From assembly GCA_022376515.1 (NCBI GenBank), contig WTXI01000034.1, forward strand, positions 62,001-126,000: DNA of 64,000 nucleotides, in the 5' to 3' direction. Source of the stretch: Lactifluus volemus (Eukaryota > Basidiomycota > Agaricomycetes > Russulales > Russulaceae). The notes beneath the pieces are model-generated. The model was given only the letters and a program-made list of their open reading frames with translations, was not told where the DNA came from and searched no databases. Of the stretch, positions 1 through 12,901 are shown piece by piece (position 1 is the stretch's first letter; each line of letters starts with the position of its first letter). The position numbers and the translations under genes are program-made.

Positions 1-1607
1 TCGATACCCGGATCGGCACATACTGTAGTACTAGTAGGGCTCGCCCACTCAGCGTGACTGTGCAAAGCGTGCCGGTGATCAATGCTTGCATGAACCCTCA
101 AGGTGAGTTGAATTAACCATGACGTGAATTCAAGGTCGTTTATTACCTTGTTTGCTGCCTTGCTTGCCCGCACAGTACCGTTTACACCGCTGCGGCTTAG
201 TCATGGCACCCACGCCGCCCCAACAAGGTTACTGCATCTTCACCCACAGCTTCTAACACCACCCGATCATCTGGCGACACCATGCGAAGTATCGTTGTTA
301 CTGTGCAGCAGAAACCTCCGCATTATTGATTCTTTATATCAGTTACTATGGATGCTTTCCCCCTTGACAAACTGAACCACCTCATACTAGGTAGGTGTGT
401 CACAGGAACACGCATATTACATTGGGCGGCCAGGATACGGGTCGAAGGCTTTTCATGACCTTGTGTCACCCTCGTGCTAGTGCTAGGGATCATAGCGTGG
501 TTGGTGATCGTCAACGGCTGGTCCTGAAAATTCCCAACAACCCTTGGCCCTGGGTGGCCAATTGCGACGGGGCGGCGTAGGAGTTTTTTTTTTTTTCGTT
601 CGCGCCCCACTTTGAGAAGAAATTGAGTGACGTCAAACTGTTCCGGTACATGGCGTGAGGATGCCCGTTATACAAAGCCGCGTATCATTAGGTCCCCCCG
701 TCCTCCTTGGACGATGTTCTCATGGGTTTATTACATCTGCGCCAGATGATGTCGGGAAACCCTTTTTTGGTGACCCAAGGTACTAGTTGGAGTCCGAGCG
801 GCGTCAACTTGGCTGCTAACCGACCCCGGGTTGAGGTCGATCACAGAAGGGTGATACAGTAGTCCCTTGATGCATGATGTATACGCATGGCCTGGGCGCT
901 CGTACCCGTGTGGCCCCAGCGCCAGCGCCACAGCGACCGTTCATACCAAAACTCATGGCTCTCCGAATATCCTAGTCATCACGTACTAGTGCATACTCTG
1001 AACATTTCACACAAACATCCTGGGGTGAAATTTCTGCATCTCCAGCCCCAACTATATTTGACCCGCCGAGCAAAAATTCACGGTGATGACGGGGTCTTAT
1101 CAAAATCTCTCTGAGGGCTCCTTGCTAGAAGGCAAAAGCTTAAGAACCGCTTTGCTTGTTCTCATGCCCAGAGGGTTCAGCCTAAGTTAAGTACAAAGCC
1201 CGATAGCTGCGATTCGCCGTGGGTGGCAGTCACGTGGTCAGGGAGCGCACAACCGGAAGAAGCAAGCCAAACTTCATGAACACGAACAGGAAAAACAAAA
1301 AAACATGTTGAATTGATACATGTCGGGCAAAATGCGATGGCTACGAAGTGGACAAGAACAGTAATGGCTAAGTCTATAAAGATATGCATGTGGAGAAACG
1401 ACCCCTTAATAATTTTTTCTAAAACTTCTTCGGTTGTCTTCTTTCTTTCTTGTTTGAGCGCGCACGTGCGTGTGTATCGTATCGTTCGATCATTCGTCAC
1501 AAATTCGTTTTCTCATTCATTGCCTTGTCGCCAATGCCGAGAGCAAAATATCAAAGTCCAATTTGGCAGCTAAAAAAAAAAGGAAAACGACCATAAATCT
1601 CTCTATG
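1..1607. other. Intergenic stretch without a supportable gene
   Basis: Reading frames here are short, lack recognisable motifs and do not join through plausible splice sites. The left edge carries short pieces (the word tactagtaggg near 30-40, a 'ctctccgaatatcctag' word near 960) that recur loosely around 48,620 and 48,815, so part of it is probably decayed dispersed repeat. Nothing else is visible. Confidence 0.5.
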
Positions 1608-4600
1608 TCAGACTCCATTTCTTTGTAACCACGCACCTTTCAACACAAGCGCCGTAAAAGTCCGCGCCACTTCCGGGCGTTCCGTCTCAAGTCTGCGCAG
1701 CGCGTCCACTCCCAAGCGCCACAGTACCGCGGGTCGCTCCGCGACCACCGTAGCGTTACGCGCGAGCCCTGCGAGCCCCGATAATTCACCCGCGAGCGTC
1801 CCTGGTACCATGGATTCCTCGATCACGGGCGTATGCGCCGCAAAGTGGTACGTGGCGCGCAGCACCCCCGCACCGATAACGTACAGTCCGTCTGCGGCAT
1901 CGCCCTGTCTCCAGAGCACGTGGTCCTTGGGTACCGCGATGCGTTCAAAGTAGGGCGCGAGCTGTTCGAGTACCGCACGATCCGCGGCGTAAGGAGAGAA
2001 CGCTTGTTCGAGGGTATTGAAGGGCTCCGGTGATGCAGCGGGCATGTCACTCTTACCCTTGCTTTTGCTTTTGCCTTTGCTGTTGTCTGCGGGGCCTTTT
2101 ATTAAATGTGTACTTGCGAAGCGTATAGAGGTGAGATGAGATGGACCTACCACTTGCCATGATGCGCCAACCAGCGTCGCGGAGTTGGGCACGTCGCGGT
2201 GAATGTGGGAACGATTCCTGCAGGTCCATATACCTGCTATCCTCGCGGCCCGGAAGTGCTACTCGATGGTTGACATCAGCGCACTCGTAATGTAGGTACA
2301 GGGAGGCACTTACAGACAGGCTTCGCTTCCTCGCTACTAGAGTCGAACCAAGCACGTAGATACACATTCTCTGTCCCTACAACCAGAGTTTCAGTTGAAG
2401 GCGCGCGTGGACCTCACATATGGTTATGCTTACATTCCATCGCATCGTTGAACGTCACAAACAACTCCACGTCCGGAAGTTCAAGTAAACCCACACACTC
2501 CAAAGCCCTGAGCACTTTCCCGTCACCAGCACCAGAGATGACCAGGGCAACTTTCCGTCCGGAAAGAAGTCGCTGCACGCGAACGAAAGCCTCTGCCGCA
2601 GAGAGATCGACGCCGAGAACGAGAGCAAAATCGAGCACCAGGAAGCGGATCGGCGCGTGCACCCACGCAGGCTCGGTGACGAGCGTACGGATCGTCTCCT
2701 CGACGTGCGCGATAGTGCCAAAGAAGAGGAATCCCTGAAGGTGCAAGACGGTTGTCTGCCGGGAAACTTCTCGGAGGTATGCGCGGTGTGCGCTCGGCCG
2801 ACGGACTGTCGACATTGTCGTTTCTCCTGTGTGCATACCGCGAATGCTGCGACGCTGGGAATTTTGTATGACGAAGAAGAAACCTAGGCGTCGTGAAAAT
2901 TAACACGCAAAAACCACTCGTGACGATACTCACAGCTGACGACGATCCCAAAGAGTACGCCAATGACGAAATCCCAGACAGTCATCGCTACCATGATGCT
3001 CGCGATGGTGATATACTCCATTTTGCTAACGCGGTGACGTGTGTCCCAGAGTGCCTCTTTGACAAGATCAATTCCCAACACGAAGATTAGGGCACTGACA
3101 ACCATGACCGCTTTTGTGGGCTCATGTTATCAACAATCTCTTGATTGTTGTAGTAGACATAAGAGAACTCACGGATGTACGCAATCGGCCCTGTTCCGGC
3201 GAGCAAAACAGCGGAGGTGGCGAGGGCTAACATGAAACCTGCAAGTCGAGTAGTACCCCCCACGCGATAAAACCTGCGAGAGAATCATCAGCAAGCTAGA
3301 GGCGTATGGAAAAGCCCACCACACGCACAGGAGAGTGTTGACATAGACAAGGTAATTCGGTACTGTTCCGGCCAAACCGGCAAGGAAGTTTGAGTAACCA
3401 TGGGCGATAAGTTCTTTGTTCGTGTCGACATCAAGATTGAGGGACACGGCTGTATGTAGCGTGATCAGTACGTCACTAAGAGGGGGAACGCATATACACG
3501 CACAGAGCGCAGGAACATTCAAGGGTGGATGCAAAACGTTGAAGAACAGCAACGCAAACTGTGTAGGTAGCGTATCCCACAGTGGGCCCCACCTTGTCTT
3601 CGTGACATCTACGATTCGATAAGATAGGGCAAAACTCCGGGCGGGTGAAGTGAGACCTACCAAAGTAGGTATAAAATCGATACCACTTCTCCTCGCTTGT
3701 CGCAGCCTCAAATAGCCATCGCTCTCTCCTGAGCATGTCCAGGTCGAACCCTGCGCTCAGAACGATGACGTAAAACACCACTGGTATAATCAAGAAATCT
3801 GCAATAAAGCAAGCCAAAGCGGAACTAGTGAGCCCTTGCGTTTGACCCTCGAATAGCAAAAAAAAAACGCGCGCACAAGTCGGAAGGATGAGCTGATGGT
3901 GCCACCGTGATGTGATGACCCTCAGTAGCACTGCAAGGGCGAATGCAGGAACCCAGAGGACCAGGTTCGAGCTGCGCGTGAAGAAAAGGAGCGTATCCAG
4001 TGAGAGTGAAAATTCATCATCTTGCAGCCGTGTCGAGACATTTAAACCGGTAATGATGAGGAACACGCCGACTCCACCAATACAGCCAACGAGGATGTGC
4101 CGCGGAAAGAAGCCGATGAGCGAACCAAGTCGGAAGTGGCCGAGAAGGAAGAACGTGAGGCCTGCCATGTCAAGGGGGTAAACACGTCAATCAACAGATA
4201 TATCGGTTAAGACTTGTTACCCGTAATCACGCTTGAAAACGCAAAGGCTGCGAGCGTGGTGGCTACTATCTCACGTTGATTGGTCTCTCCTAGATCCCGT
4301 GCGATGCGGGTGGCCATTATATGAAAGAAAGGCTGTATGGGTTATTTACCCTTGTTGCCTCGATAGCCAATGGATGAAAATGACGCACCACCACCTCAAT
4401 CATCATGCTGCCGTTCGCACCGGGGAAACCAGATGCGCCAGCTGAATAGACAAGCTGAGATATGATCGTGCTGTTCCGAATTGTCGAACTCAACCAGAGA
4501 ACCAAAGAGGAAGGGGTGACGTACGAGACGAAGAACATGGATACCCCCATTGCGCCGAGATCAATAAAGACGCCCGTTGCAGGAAAGATGATCATGCCAT

Positions 4601-5649
4601 CTGTGCCACGTGTCCATGATCGGTGGAGCAAGATTGAATAAACGCGAAACGTGACGCACATGATATACCATCGAGTATGTTCAGGAGTAAGCCAAGGACA
4701 ACAGCAGGCAAGGAGAGAACAACTTGTGTCATGGCTGACTTTGTATGGGCGACCCACTTGTGCGACGGGTAGTGGGATTCTGGAAATGAGGACAACTGAA
4801 GGAGTGGCGTGCGTTCCGTGAAAGATCGAGGTGAGGCTGTTGAGCGTGGTGGTGGTGGTGGTGGTGGTGGTAGCATTGTGTTCTCGTGTGACTGAAATGA
4901 CCGGTAGAGGACAGGACTCGGACCTGAAAGGACAGGTGTGTGAATATCCTCTGTATCTTCATCAACGTGCTCCCGTGTCGGGCTGGGGCTGCCGTGTCGG
5001 GCCATGAGGATACTCAGGTTGGATTGTGGATGGAGCTTCAAAGGTCGGGCGTCCAGCGTGGAGGTCGACTCTGCCAAGTTAAATAAGGATGAGGATGGAG
5101 TCTCAGCACGATCGCGTGGTTGCTCTGTGTGCTCAATTGGGAGGGAACGGACAGACTCGGAAGGTGGCGGGAAGATGAATGCAGATGTGTGTACAACATC
5201 GTGTATCATAAGAGTCTCAGAGTCGGGTACTTCGGGTGTGTGAGATTGTGAGTGGACGATACCGGAGGGCCTAGGTAGAGACAAGGTAACACCGGATAGT
5301 TCCATAGTGTGGGCACGAATATCATCCCGGGAGTGACGAGGTGGAAAGCTTCCGGGGAAGAGACCGGTGAAATTTGCGTGAGAGGGAATAGGATTGAGGA
5401 GGCTGATATTTAAAAAAAGAACAAGTTAGGGGGAGGGGAGGGTTTAAATGGAGAAAGAGGGACGCACCCAGCCCGTGACAGGGGTGAATCCGAGTAATGA
5501 AAAGTTGGCGTAATAAAACGTTGTTGAATATCGCGAGGGGAAGTACCCTGGTTGGGTACTCCTCCATCGGTAGTATTCATCTCGTCAATAAATGGCACAA
5601 ACGTGTGTCCATCCGAAGAGGACGTCTCGCTTGGCACAGATGGCGACAT
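1608..5649 (-). CDS. SulP-family transporter with STAS and cyclic-nucleotide-binding-like domains (Vsb1/YGR125W type)
   Basis: Multi-exon membrane transporter. The first exon (5649-5468) is disordered; a 65-nt intron (5403-5467) leads to an exon reading LLNPIPSHANFTGLFPGSF. A Ser/Pro-rich leader containing an eight-proline run (about 4846-4873) follows, then the SulP core: LLNILDGIS spliced to GMIIFPATGVF, then FRLGSLIGFFPRHILVGCIGG (about 4060-4140) and several more hydrophobic helices. The STAS domain is at about 2414-2836 (LVLDFALVLGVDLSAAEAF). The C-terminus (1608-2050) is a cNMP-type beta roll with GELSGLAGLARNATV in the phosphate-cassette position. SulP plus STAS plus a cNMP module is the layout of yeast YGR125W/Vsb1, a vacuolar membrane protein linked to arginine uptake; plain sulfate permeases lack the last module. 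Substrate and vacuolar location are inferred from that family. Internal exon edges were not all resolved. It shares a 220-bp upstream region with CFIm25. Confidence 0.85.
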
Positions 5650-5869
5650 ATGATCAAAAGGTAAAGTCAGCTGGGGTGAAAGGAAGCGTTGTAGAGTTTC
5701 TACATTGCCACCCTCAGCTGCCCTCGCCTCACTGGACTGGACTCGACCTCGACCGCCGAGTCCGACAAGACGGGTAAACTTAAATTTTTGAAATTGAAAG
5801 ACAATTTATTGTCTGATAACTTCAAGTTCCTCCTCTCTTTCCGCCAACCCTCAATTAAAAATAAGACAA
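5650..5869. promoter_or_regulatory. Divergent promoter region, transporter / CFIm25
   Basis: These 220 bp separate two head-to-head start codons. The stretch next to CFIm25 is pyrimidine-rich (ttcctcctctctttcc, about 5824-5840), common just upstream of basidiomycete starts. No TATA box is obvious. The assignment rests on gene orientation only. Confidence 0.5.
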
Positions 5870-6967
5870 ATGTCGAACACTATCGCACTGTATGCGCATT
5901 TTTGCCTCTTATCGCGTTATCATCTTACGCTCTTGTCTTTTAGCTACCCACTCTCCAACTTTACTTTTAGGTGCGTATCATAATGCAGTTTGCGCAAATC
6001 TCAACTTGGTTTTCTTCTTTACGTCCTCGGTAAGAGTTAACCCCACCTGACCTACCCATGCGACTACCAGTACCAAAGAGGCACAACCTGAGGAAGATCC
6101 ATCTGTCACCGCTCGTCTTCAGCGTCTCCAAAACAATTATGAAGATTTCGGTATGCGTCGCACAGTTGAAGGCGTCCTCGTCGTACATGACCATGGTCAC
6201 CCACACATCCTCATGCTCCAAATTGCCAACGCGTTCTTCAAGCTGTATGCCTCGCCCCTGCCCGTTTGTCTATACCTCGCCCTGACTCATCCCAAGTCCC
6301 GGCGACTACCTAAAACCCGGCGAGGACGAACTAGAGGGGCTCAAGCGCCGTCTAGACGATCGCCTAGCTCCTCCCAGCGATTCTCACCAATTCAACGCCT
6401 CCCATGGGATAGACAATGACTGGGAAATCGGTGACTGTCTCGCCCAGTGGTGGCGCCCGAACTTCGAGACCTTTATGGTGCGTTATATGCCCATCATCCT
6501 CTCTTCTCCGCCGATCTGACAGCCGAACGTTGTCCACCACCCACGTGCGTTTAGTATCCGTTTGTACCCGCACACATCACCAAACCCAAGGAATGCAAAA
6601 AGCTTTTCCTTGTGCAGATGCCCGAGCGCAGTTCGTCCCTCTTCGATCGCTTACCTTCCCAGGGTGTACACTTACGTCCTTTTGTTTACCATAGAAGTTC
6701 TTGCCGTTCCCAAAAACATGAAGCTCCTTGCTATCCCACTTTTCGAACTCTACGACAATGCTGCGCGGTAGCAACCGGATCTTGTTTTTTTTTTCTTCTC
6801 CCGCGGCTGAGACGCATATATGTTTTGTAGGTATGGCCCGCAACTCTCAGCAATTCCACATCTCCTCTCTCGGTATTTCCTGTTCCTTTTTTGTTTTTGG
6901 ATCTACGACCTACCTTCTATCACCTTCTTTTTTCTCTGATGACAGGTATAACTTTATCTATCAATAA
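5870..6967 (+). CDS. Cleavage and polyadenylation factor I 25 kDa subunit (CFIm25/NUDT21)
   Basis: Eight exons join in frame: 5870-5889, 5944-5970, 6071-6244, 6297-6477, 6555-6630, 6695-6767, 6831-6872 and 6946-6967. The product reads MSNTIALYPLSNFTF at the start, GMRRTVEGVLVVHDH with FFKLPGDYLKPGEDELEGLK in the Nudix fold, WWRPNFETFMYPFVPAHI, AVPKNMKLLAIPLFELYDN and a YNFIYQ end, matching human NUDT21 segment by segment. The family binds UGUA motifs upstream of poly(A) sites as part of cleavage factor Im in the nucleus and steers poly(A) site choice; its Nudix fold is catalytically inactive in known members. The third exon starts with the acceptor before TACCAAAGAGGC. Length is close to the usual size. 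Introns are 52-100 nt with standard GT-AG ends. Confidence 0.95.
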
Positions 6968-8776
6968 CTCAGCTTCCTTGTCCCATGCCGAGAAAGGCAA
7001 CAGAGCTCCTCTTCCGAGGCGTGCCTCTGAAAATTTCGGCGCACCGAAGCCGCTTCTCTGGCCCTTCCCACTGCTTTGAGCGTTTGAATCCTCTCTCGCG
7101 CCGTTCTACAGCCCCGTATCATGCCCCGCCACGTAGTTTGTACAGTCAAAATATGAGACTTTGTTCATCGAACCGCACAACCAGCGCGATACCATGGCCT
7201 TTATCAAGGAAGCTATATGATCCTCCCCATTTCACCATCTGCTGAGCCTATGCTCACGAGCTCTTCCCCAACGTATCCTAGACTGACTTTAACCTGAACT
7301 GACATATTGACCTAATCGTTGGTCATGCAACAGACTTTCCGGGCTGCAGACACACAAACGTGCGTTCTTATGTATCCGGAGTTTCTATCAGACTCGTCCG
7401 CGACTTGAGCGCTGTCAATAGCCAGAACTCTACCTGCATACTCTCTTTAGAATCATTCCGGCCGGCTCGACAGCGCTATTCTGCATCGATAACAACCTGC
7501 ACTGGTACCTTGAACGTATGTTTTGCCATTCTTTGGTTGCCCCCCCCAAAAAAAAACCACGCACGCACGCCATGACCCTCGCCGTGCGGCTATAGTGTGG
7601 TTGACAGATAAGGCTGAATCAAAATGCAGTAAACCTTCATGACAGTACCAAATAGACCCTCACATGGCCTCACAACCCGACCCGCCGTTGGCACTAATTA
7701 GAGTCTCCGTGTTCAGGTGCTCGGGTTCCTTAGTCACCAGGTTGTCCCTCGAGTGCGCCTCTGAAATTGCACGTGGTACAGTACCTGGCTTGTGACTTAT
7801 GGTAACAGGTAATTGTTACCTAAGAGTCCAGATTTATCTCGTCATCACACGACTATCTTGTTTTGATGGCGTCTAAGACGGTGTCGGTCGACAGTTCTCC
7901 CTTCTGGTACTGTTGACGAGGGAAGACCTCGACGGTCAGTCGATGAGACCCAGGTCTAGTAAATTACCACACAAAGGGGGAGCCTCATTTTTTTTGACAG
8001 CAGATCGCCGGTCCGGAACGACCGGGAGATTTCGAAAGATAATCGCCATCTTTGATGTGTCGCTTAAACGATGCGCCCTGCCCCTCCCCCTGGGTAAATC
8101 ACCACTTGTTTACGTCCATTGCGCGTCGCCCACGGCGTTTTCACCTTTTTTCAATAGGAGTCGGAGTCGCGTTTGGTGGTGCCCCCACTGAATTTTCTGT
8201 ACTTGAAGGTTTGATATCGGCGTGTCAACTGAGGTGTTGTTGGAGCTGTGCAAAGAGCCGACTAGATGGAGAGTCTTCTAGGGACCTGGGCCTGGAGCCG
8301 TCCGTCCGTTCACAGACTGGTGGTGAATTCCAATCCGTAGGCATCTATTCCCATACTCCCGTTAATCCAATACCCCCCGAAGATAACTCCACTCTTCTCA
8401 TTCCTTTGGGTGACGGTTTCTTTCATTCATCACTGGTTCCAGTGGAGAACATCGAGATTTGGCTGTCACGGGGTTAAGTGGACGTATTTAACGTAAATAA
8501 ACCCGAACTCTGTAGTTTAAAAAAGGCAACATCCGACCACTATTTCAAATCGGTATAGAGAAATCACAGGGATGACGGTTTCATAACGAGTATGGGATCA
8601 TTTTTTGTGCGCGAGGTGAGGTGCTCGGTTCGATTGAGATCAGTCTGCCGCTCACCATGAGGAGCACCCCGAAGAGATCCATTCTAATATATTACTGACT
8701 TGATCCGCCTGCATTCAATCAAGCGAGGCATCTTGAGCACCACCACGACGAACAGCACAAACAACTCACCATCACC
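6968..8776. other. Intergenic stretch with scattered open frames only
   Basis: The longest frame (8052-8477, +, 141 codons) has no recognisable domain, no good start context and no splice partners. Around 7130-7480 short coherent peptides in shifting frames suggest remnants of an old coding sequence, but none could be named. Poly-C/poly-A runs at 7541-7556 mark low-complexity DNA. Confidence 0.4.
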
Positions 8777-11103
8777 CTAGTTCACGGCGTCCCTCAGGTC
8801 TCCACGACTGTGGAGGATGGACAATGCCAGGACAGACAACAGGACCCCAACAAGAATGGCCACTGCAAGCCATACCTTGTACGACCACTCGGACGACGAC
8901 GATGACCGCCGCGCGTACAGACGGCGCCACTCTTCCGCTCCAGGACCCTCGACCTCGTAGTCTTCCCAGCACGGTTTTCTCAGCCACCACCAAAGTAGGA
9001 CGAGTGGACCTGGAAACGTGGTGACGATGCGGCCGCGCTTGCCGACGCGGTACCACGACGCGCACTGGGACCAGGCCATGTCTTTGAGCCGCTCCTGCAG
9101 CATGTCGTTGTACCTCTCCGTGGCTGCGTCCGACGGCACAACGCTCTTGAGCGTGCCTGAACGCAGGGGCTCAAAGAGCTGAAGAAGGTAAGTGACCTGT
9201 GACTCTTCGGAGAAGATGACGGATGAGTGGCCAGGAGTCACGTTCGGACCTGTAGGGCATGATGTTATATAAAAAAAAACGAAAAGCGTGCTTGGTGGTG
9301 CTCGTCTGTGTGTGGCGGAGACATACCTAGCATCATGAAGAAATTTGGGAAACCGGGGACGGTGCTACCCAGGTATGCCGTTGGTCCGCCATGCGCATCG
9401 TTGTACTCTTTCAGCGTGCCTCTCGTGCCACGTGCGTTCAGCGGGTAATGGTCCTGTGTGAAGCATCAGCAAGACGTTCGTCAGATGAGAAAGGTACAAA
9501 CAGTTATGAAGCCTGTGCCATATATTAGAACATCGAGAGGAATCTCCTCGCCTGGTCAATGTTAGTCATATTCGACCCTTCATGAATAAGATCTGCACTC
9601 CATACCCGTTTCCGTGACAACGCCATGTGGTTCGACATGAGCAATGTGGTCAAAAGTGAGACGCACGTTCGGACGGTTTAATGACTGGAGATAGCCGAGA
9701 TCGCGTAACACGAGCCTGCACCCCATTGCTGCATAATCTCTAAGAGACCATTTGTGCGTGCATAAAGGCGAATACGTACGATATTTAGGGATGATGAGCT
9801 GGTGATACTTGGGCGGGACAACGCTTTTCATGTATTTCTCCGAAATCTATCACCGGTTGTATGCCCAAAAAGGACGGGGTTCAAGGTAGTGTACGTGCCT
9901 TTGTAAATAACCTGTTCGCGTAATTATTTCCTTTGGTTCTGAACGCAAGGAAGAATATTTCGAGCTGTGAAGCGCATCAGACTCGGATCCAGAATACATG
10001 GCCATAAGCAGAGCGTACCCTCGCCGCGATCAAGAAACGATGGATAAGCCGCACGAGCGGGACGTGGGTCAACGCCCATTTTGTGAATTTTGAATAAGGG
10101 ACGTTCGACTGTTCAGTTGGTATGATTTATGAGGCCGTAAGGTTGTCTCCTTAAAAATTAACTTACGGCCTCCACAAACCACCACGGGGTCCGGACAAAA
10201 TTTACGACGCTGACGGTTGGGTCCTTTGATATCATTGGGATGAACTGGACCCTGCAGAGATAGTTAGTGCGAAAAGACAGTGTTCCAAATCGAGAAGGGC
10301 CTTACGCGGAAGCACCGTTACCTAACACGCCCACACGCTTTTCGTGGAGGTCGACATCGTGTCTCCAGCGCGCCGAATGGAACACCTCCCCTTTGAATGA
10401 CTCGACGCCCCGTAGGTTTGGGAAGCGAGGGACGGCCAAGATGCCAATGGCGGACACGAGGGCCGTCGCGCTAGATAGCTGCTTATCGCCTGTACGCACA
10501 TCGCGCGTCTCGATGCGCCACACGCTCGCATCTGCATCCCACTCGACCTTGTCGACAGAGGTATGAAACCGGCAGTGGGCACGCAGGCCGTGTCTGTCTG
10601 TCACATCTCGCAAGTACTCCAAGATTTCAGGTTGTGTGCCGTGTGAGCGCCCCCAATCCAGTTTAGGATCCGTAGAGAGTGCATAGAAGTGGATGGGGAC
10701 ATCTGACGCACAACCCTAGAAGAGGGATCATGATAAGGACGGAGGAATGGGTGATTAATCTGTCCGGTACGTGCGGGATACGTGTTATCCTGTAATCCCA
10801 TTCAGTAGGAGAGCAATGAGGGTTGTTGTTGCGGACTTACTCTCCACGTTCCTCCAACATCAGCACCACGTTCATATATCTGCGCCACAATGTTAATTTA
10901 AATTCTTTGTGGCACTCCCGGAGAACGCAAACCCACCACAAAATTGCTAAACGACCATTTCGTTTTGAGCCCGATAGCCGTAGCGAGGCCTCCAAAGCTG
11001 TAAATTCAAACGGTCTCAATGCCCTGCGCTGGGCCAGAGGAGGATTGGCGTACCCTGCACCAACGATAGCAACGTTGAAGTCGGCGTTAGGTTCGAGACT
11101 CAT
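8777..11103 (-). CDS. FAD-dependent monooxygenase, Baeyer-Villiger type, with C-terminal membrane anchor
   Basis: About twelve short exons. Unspliced, the N-terminus looks broken, but removing a GT-AG intron (gtacgccaat...tttacag) restores VAIVGAGFGGLATAIG, an intact GxGxxG FAD site, then IYERGADVGGTWR, DNTYP and GCASDVPIHFYALS. A long exon (10302-10680) carries FKGEVFHSARW, the FxGxxxHxxxW fingerprint of class B monooxygenases, and the NADPH-binding GNGASAVQFIPMI is completed across an intron. Later exons read VPYSKFTKWALTHVP, GCRLVLRDLGYLQSLNRPN, DVLIYGTGFIT and GSTVPGFPNFFMMLG. The last exon ends in a hydrophobic helix (VWLAVAILVGVLLSVLALS), suggesting an ER-type tail anchor. Known members insert one oxygen beside a carbonyl or oxidise soft heteroatoms; the substrate cannot be told. 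I start at the ATG at 11103 because MSLEPNADFNVAIVGAG is a normal leader; an in-frame ATG at 11256 is possible. Confidence 0.88.
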
Positions 11104-11926
11104 GTTGAAAGGACAGGAAAGCTGGTACTTGGGGGCACAGAAATTCGCGTCTCTCTTATCGAGTGACGACTGGCCACCACTTTTTACGTGCCAAAAGCCT
11201 GAGGAATCCGGTGCCGGTGTAAAGCGGATGCCGGAATCCACCCAAGTGCAGTCCATGTGACCGATGTCAAAATTTTTGGTCTTCCAGAGACAAACCGCAC
11301 TATAAAAAAGGTCATCAGAACTCCTTACTTATCTGACAGTGGGTCAATATCGCACTGTCACCGCAACTACGGCGAGAGGTCCCTTCTTATCCTTTAAAAA
11401 GGAAAACATATCCACGACGATTGCTACTTTCCTTGGCTTTGTAGGGTGAGGCCAAGTCGTGATTAGTGTATGGAAACAATTGTAGCTGTGAGGAGACCAA
11501 ACATGTCGGGCACATGTCAGAGGAGCCATTTGAACTCTGCACGTGACAAAATAGAATTAGTAGTCTTCTTGACAGGGAAGAGAACGCTATCATCTCAAGC
11601 TCCCAGTAATCCACGGAGAAAGCAAACGCCAGAGTATCCGAGTCTTCCCGGCCTGCATGGGGCGTTAATCACCAAATATATTGAGATTCACATTATTTCC
11701 CTCGTCGAACATGGTCAAAAAAAGCAGAGTAGACAATTAAAAAGGCTATGGCCGCGTGTTGCGAAGCAGCTGTGTACTTGATGTCATGTACCAGACAAAG
11801 ACCAAAATTTCAGTTGGGGGGAAGAGCGGAGATCGAATACTACACGTGACTCGCTTCCTGCGATGGCCGTTTTCCCGAACTTCGTATTCCGTAACTTGTC
11901 GATTCAACATTCCATGGCTTAATGGC
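11104..11926. other. Intergenic stretch, nothing firm
   Basis: Probably the promoter of the monooxygenase on the left and the 3' flank of the NTF2-like gene on the right. Open frames on both strands are short and lack motifs. Confidence 0.4.
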
Positions 11927-12794
11927 TCAGTGAATTGTACGATTCGGAGGAGGCCTCCATACGCCGAAAATCGCTTGTGCAATGCGCGCAGACAATCCGA
12001 AGGCAAAGCCCCCGGCACGCAAAGCGAAACCTACGGGTCCGACGAGCGGCGGTATTATCGTTGCGCAAAAGTCCTGCATCCGAATTATGCCATGACATGA
12101 ACATGACTCCCCGTACTCCAAATAAAAAACGAGATTTGCTCACGTCGGGATGGTAAAAGTCCTCTTGAAATGTGATGTAGTAACGGCCACTTTCGTTCCG
12201 GAGCGTGAGGCGTGAAAAAAGGCTGACGGCAATACGAATCAACATTTACAAATGACCACGAGAGGTTGAACGGAATTGTACCGAGTGCGCGCTGGGGGCA
12301 ACGGTGAGAATCTGATATGAAACACCTGGATCACGTCGAGGAAGAGTATTGATTTTTCCGCGTCATATGCTAAATACCTTCATCAACTTGCGTGGGTCGG
12401 GGAAAGAAGGAATCAACGTGCTAATCTTGTCAACAATAACTTCCATACGCGGCGACATGACACGATACCATCTTTGCGGCGTTCAGCCAAGGTTGGACGA
12501 ACCGGGCGAAGGCGCGACGCACTGATAGATGCCAAGTATCCCTTCACGCGAGTTGGGCCCAGGATCTACACTGCACAATGGGTGGCGAAAGCCAGCATCT
12601 TTAGTAAAGTATCTGGTGTTATAGTTGTCGTATCACGAAGTCAGTCTTAACCATGATGATGCGAGCCAATCTGGGGGGTGTAATCGCTTCTGGCCTGCTA
12701 CGCACTTTTGAATGGCAGCCTGCTGAACGTCGGGAGAAGCTGAGGCCATGAATCGTTGCAAAATTCTTTCTATTTCATTTGTTGGATTCTCCAT
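11927..12794 (-). CDS. NTF2-like (SnoaL-fold) small protein
   Basis: Start ATG at 12794 gives MENPTNEIERILQRFMASASP. Downstream exons read YFTKDAGFRHPLCSVDPGPNS, then GILGIYQ spliced (donor gtgcgtcgcg, acceptor gccgcaaag) to WYRVMSPRMEVIVDK, then FLDVIQVFHIRFSPLPPA, then RLTLRNESGRYYITFQEDFYH spliced to DFCATIIPPLVGP and a hydrophobic Gly/Ala-rich tail ending RPPPNRTIH. This pattern (ring of aromatic and charged residues, YxITFQEDFYxPD, then a short hydrophobic helix) is shared by a conserved fungal family with an NTF2-like cone fold; no reaction is established for it. The last intron removes an apparent frame break near 12,080-12,150. Two internal splice pairs (about 12,640 and 12,370) are not certain. 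Confidence 0.7.
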
Positions 12795-12901
12795 TGCCCG
12801 CGTTCGTTGATATGTTGAATAGGGTTCAAGTGAGAGGAGTTGTGAATCCGAGTATGACGTCAGGCGCCACCCATTTCCCTTGCCCTATAGACAACCCTTA
12901 A

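Noticed and set aside
4846..4873. GGT microsatellite as a non-coding repeat
   Set aside because: It lies within the transporter coding exon and encodes a proline run on the minus strand.
8052..8477. A 141-codon plus-strand frame
   Set aside because: No domain, no splice partners and poor composition; left as intergenic.
10837..11256. The 139-codon reading of the monooxygenase N-terminus as evidence of a pseudogene
   Set aside because: Its odd GAGYANPPLAQ text is intron read-through. Removing two short introns gives an intact GAGFGG site.
11919..12245. A 108-codon minus-strand frame through the NTF2-like gene
   Set aside because: It reads through an intron. The spliced alternative restores FYHPDDFCATIIPP and a proper C-terminus.
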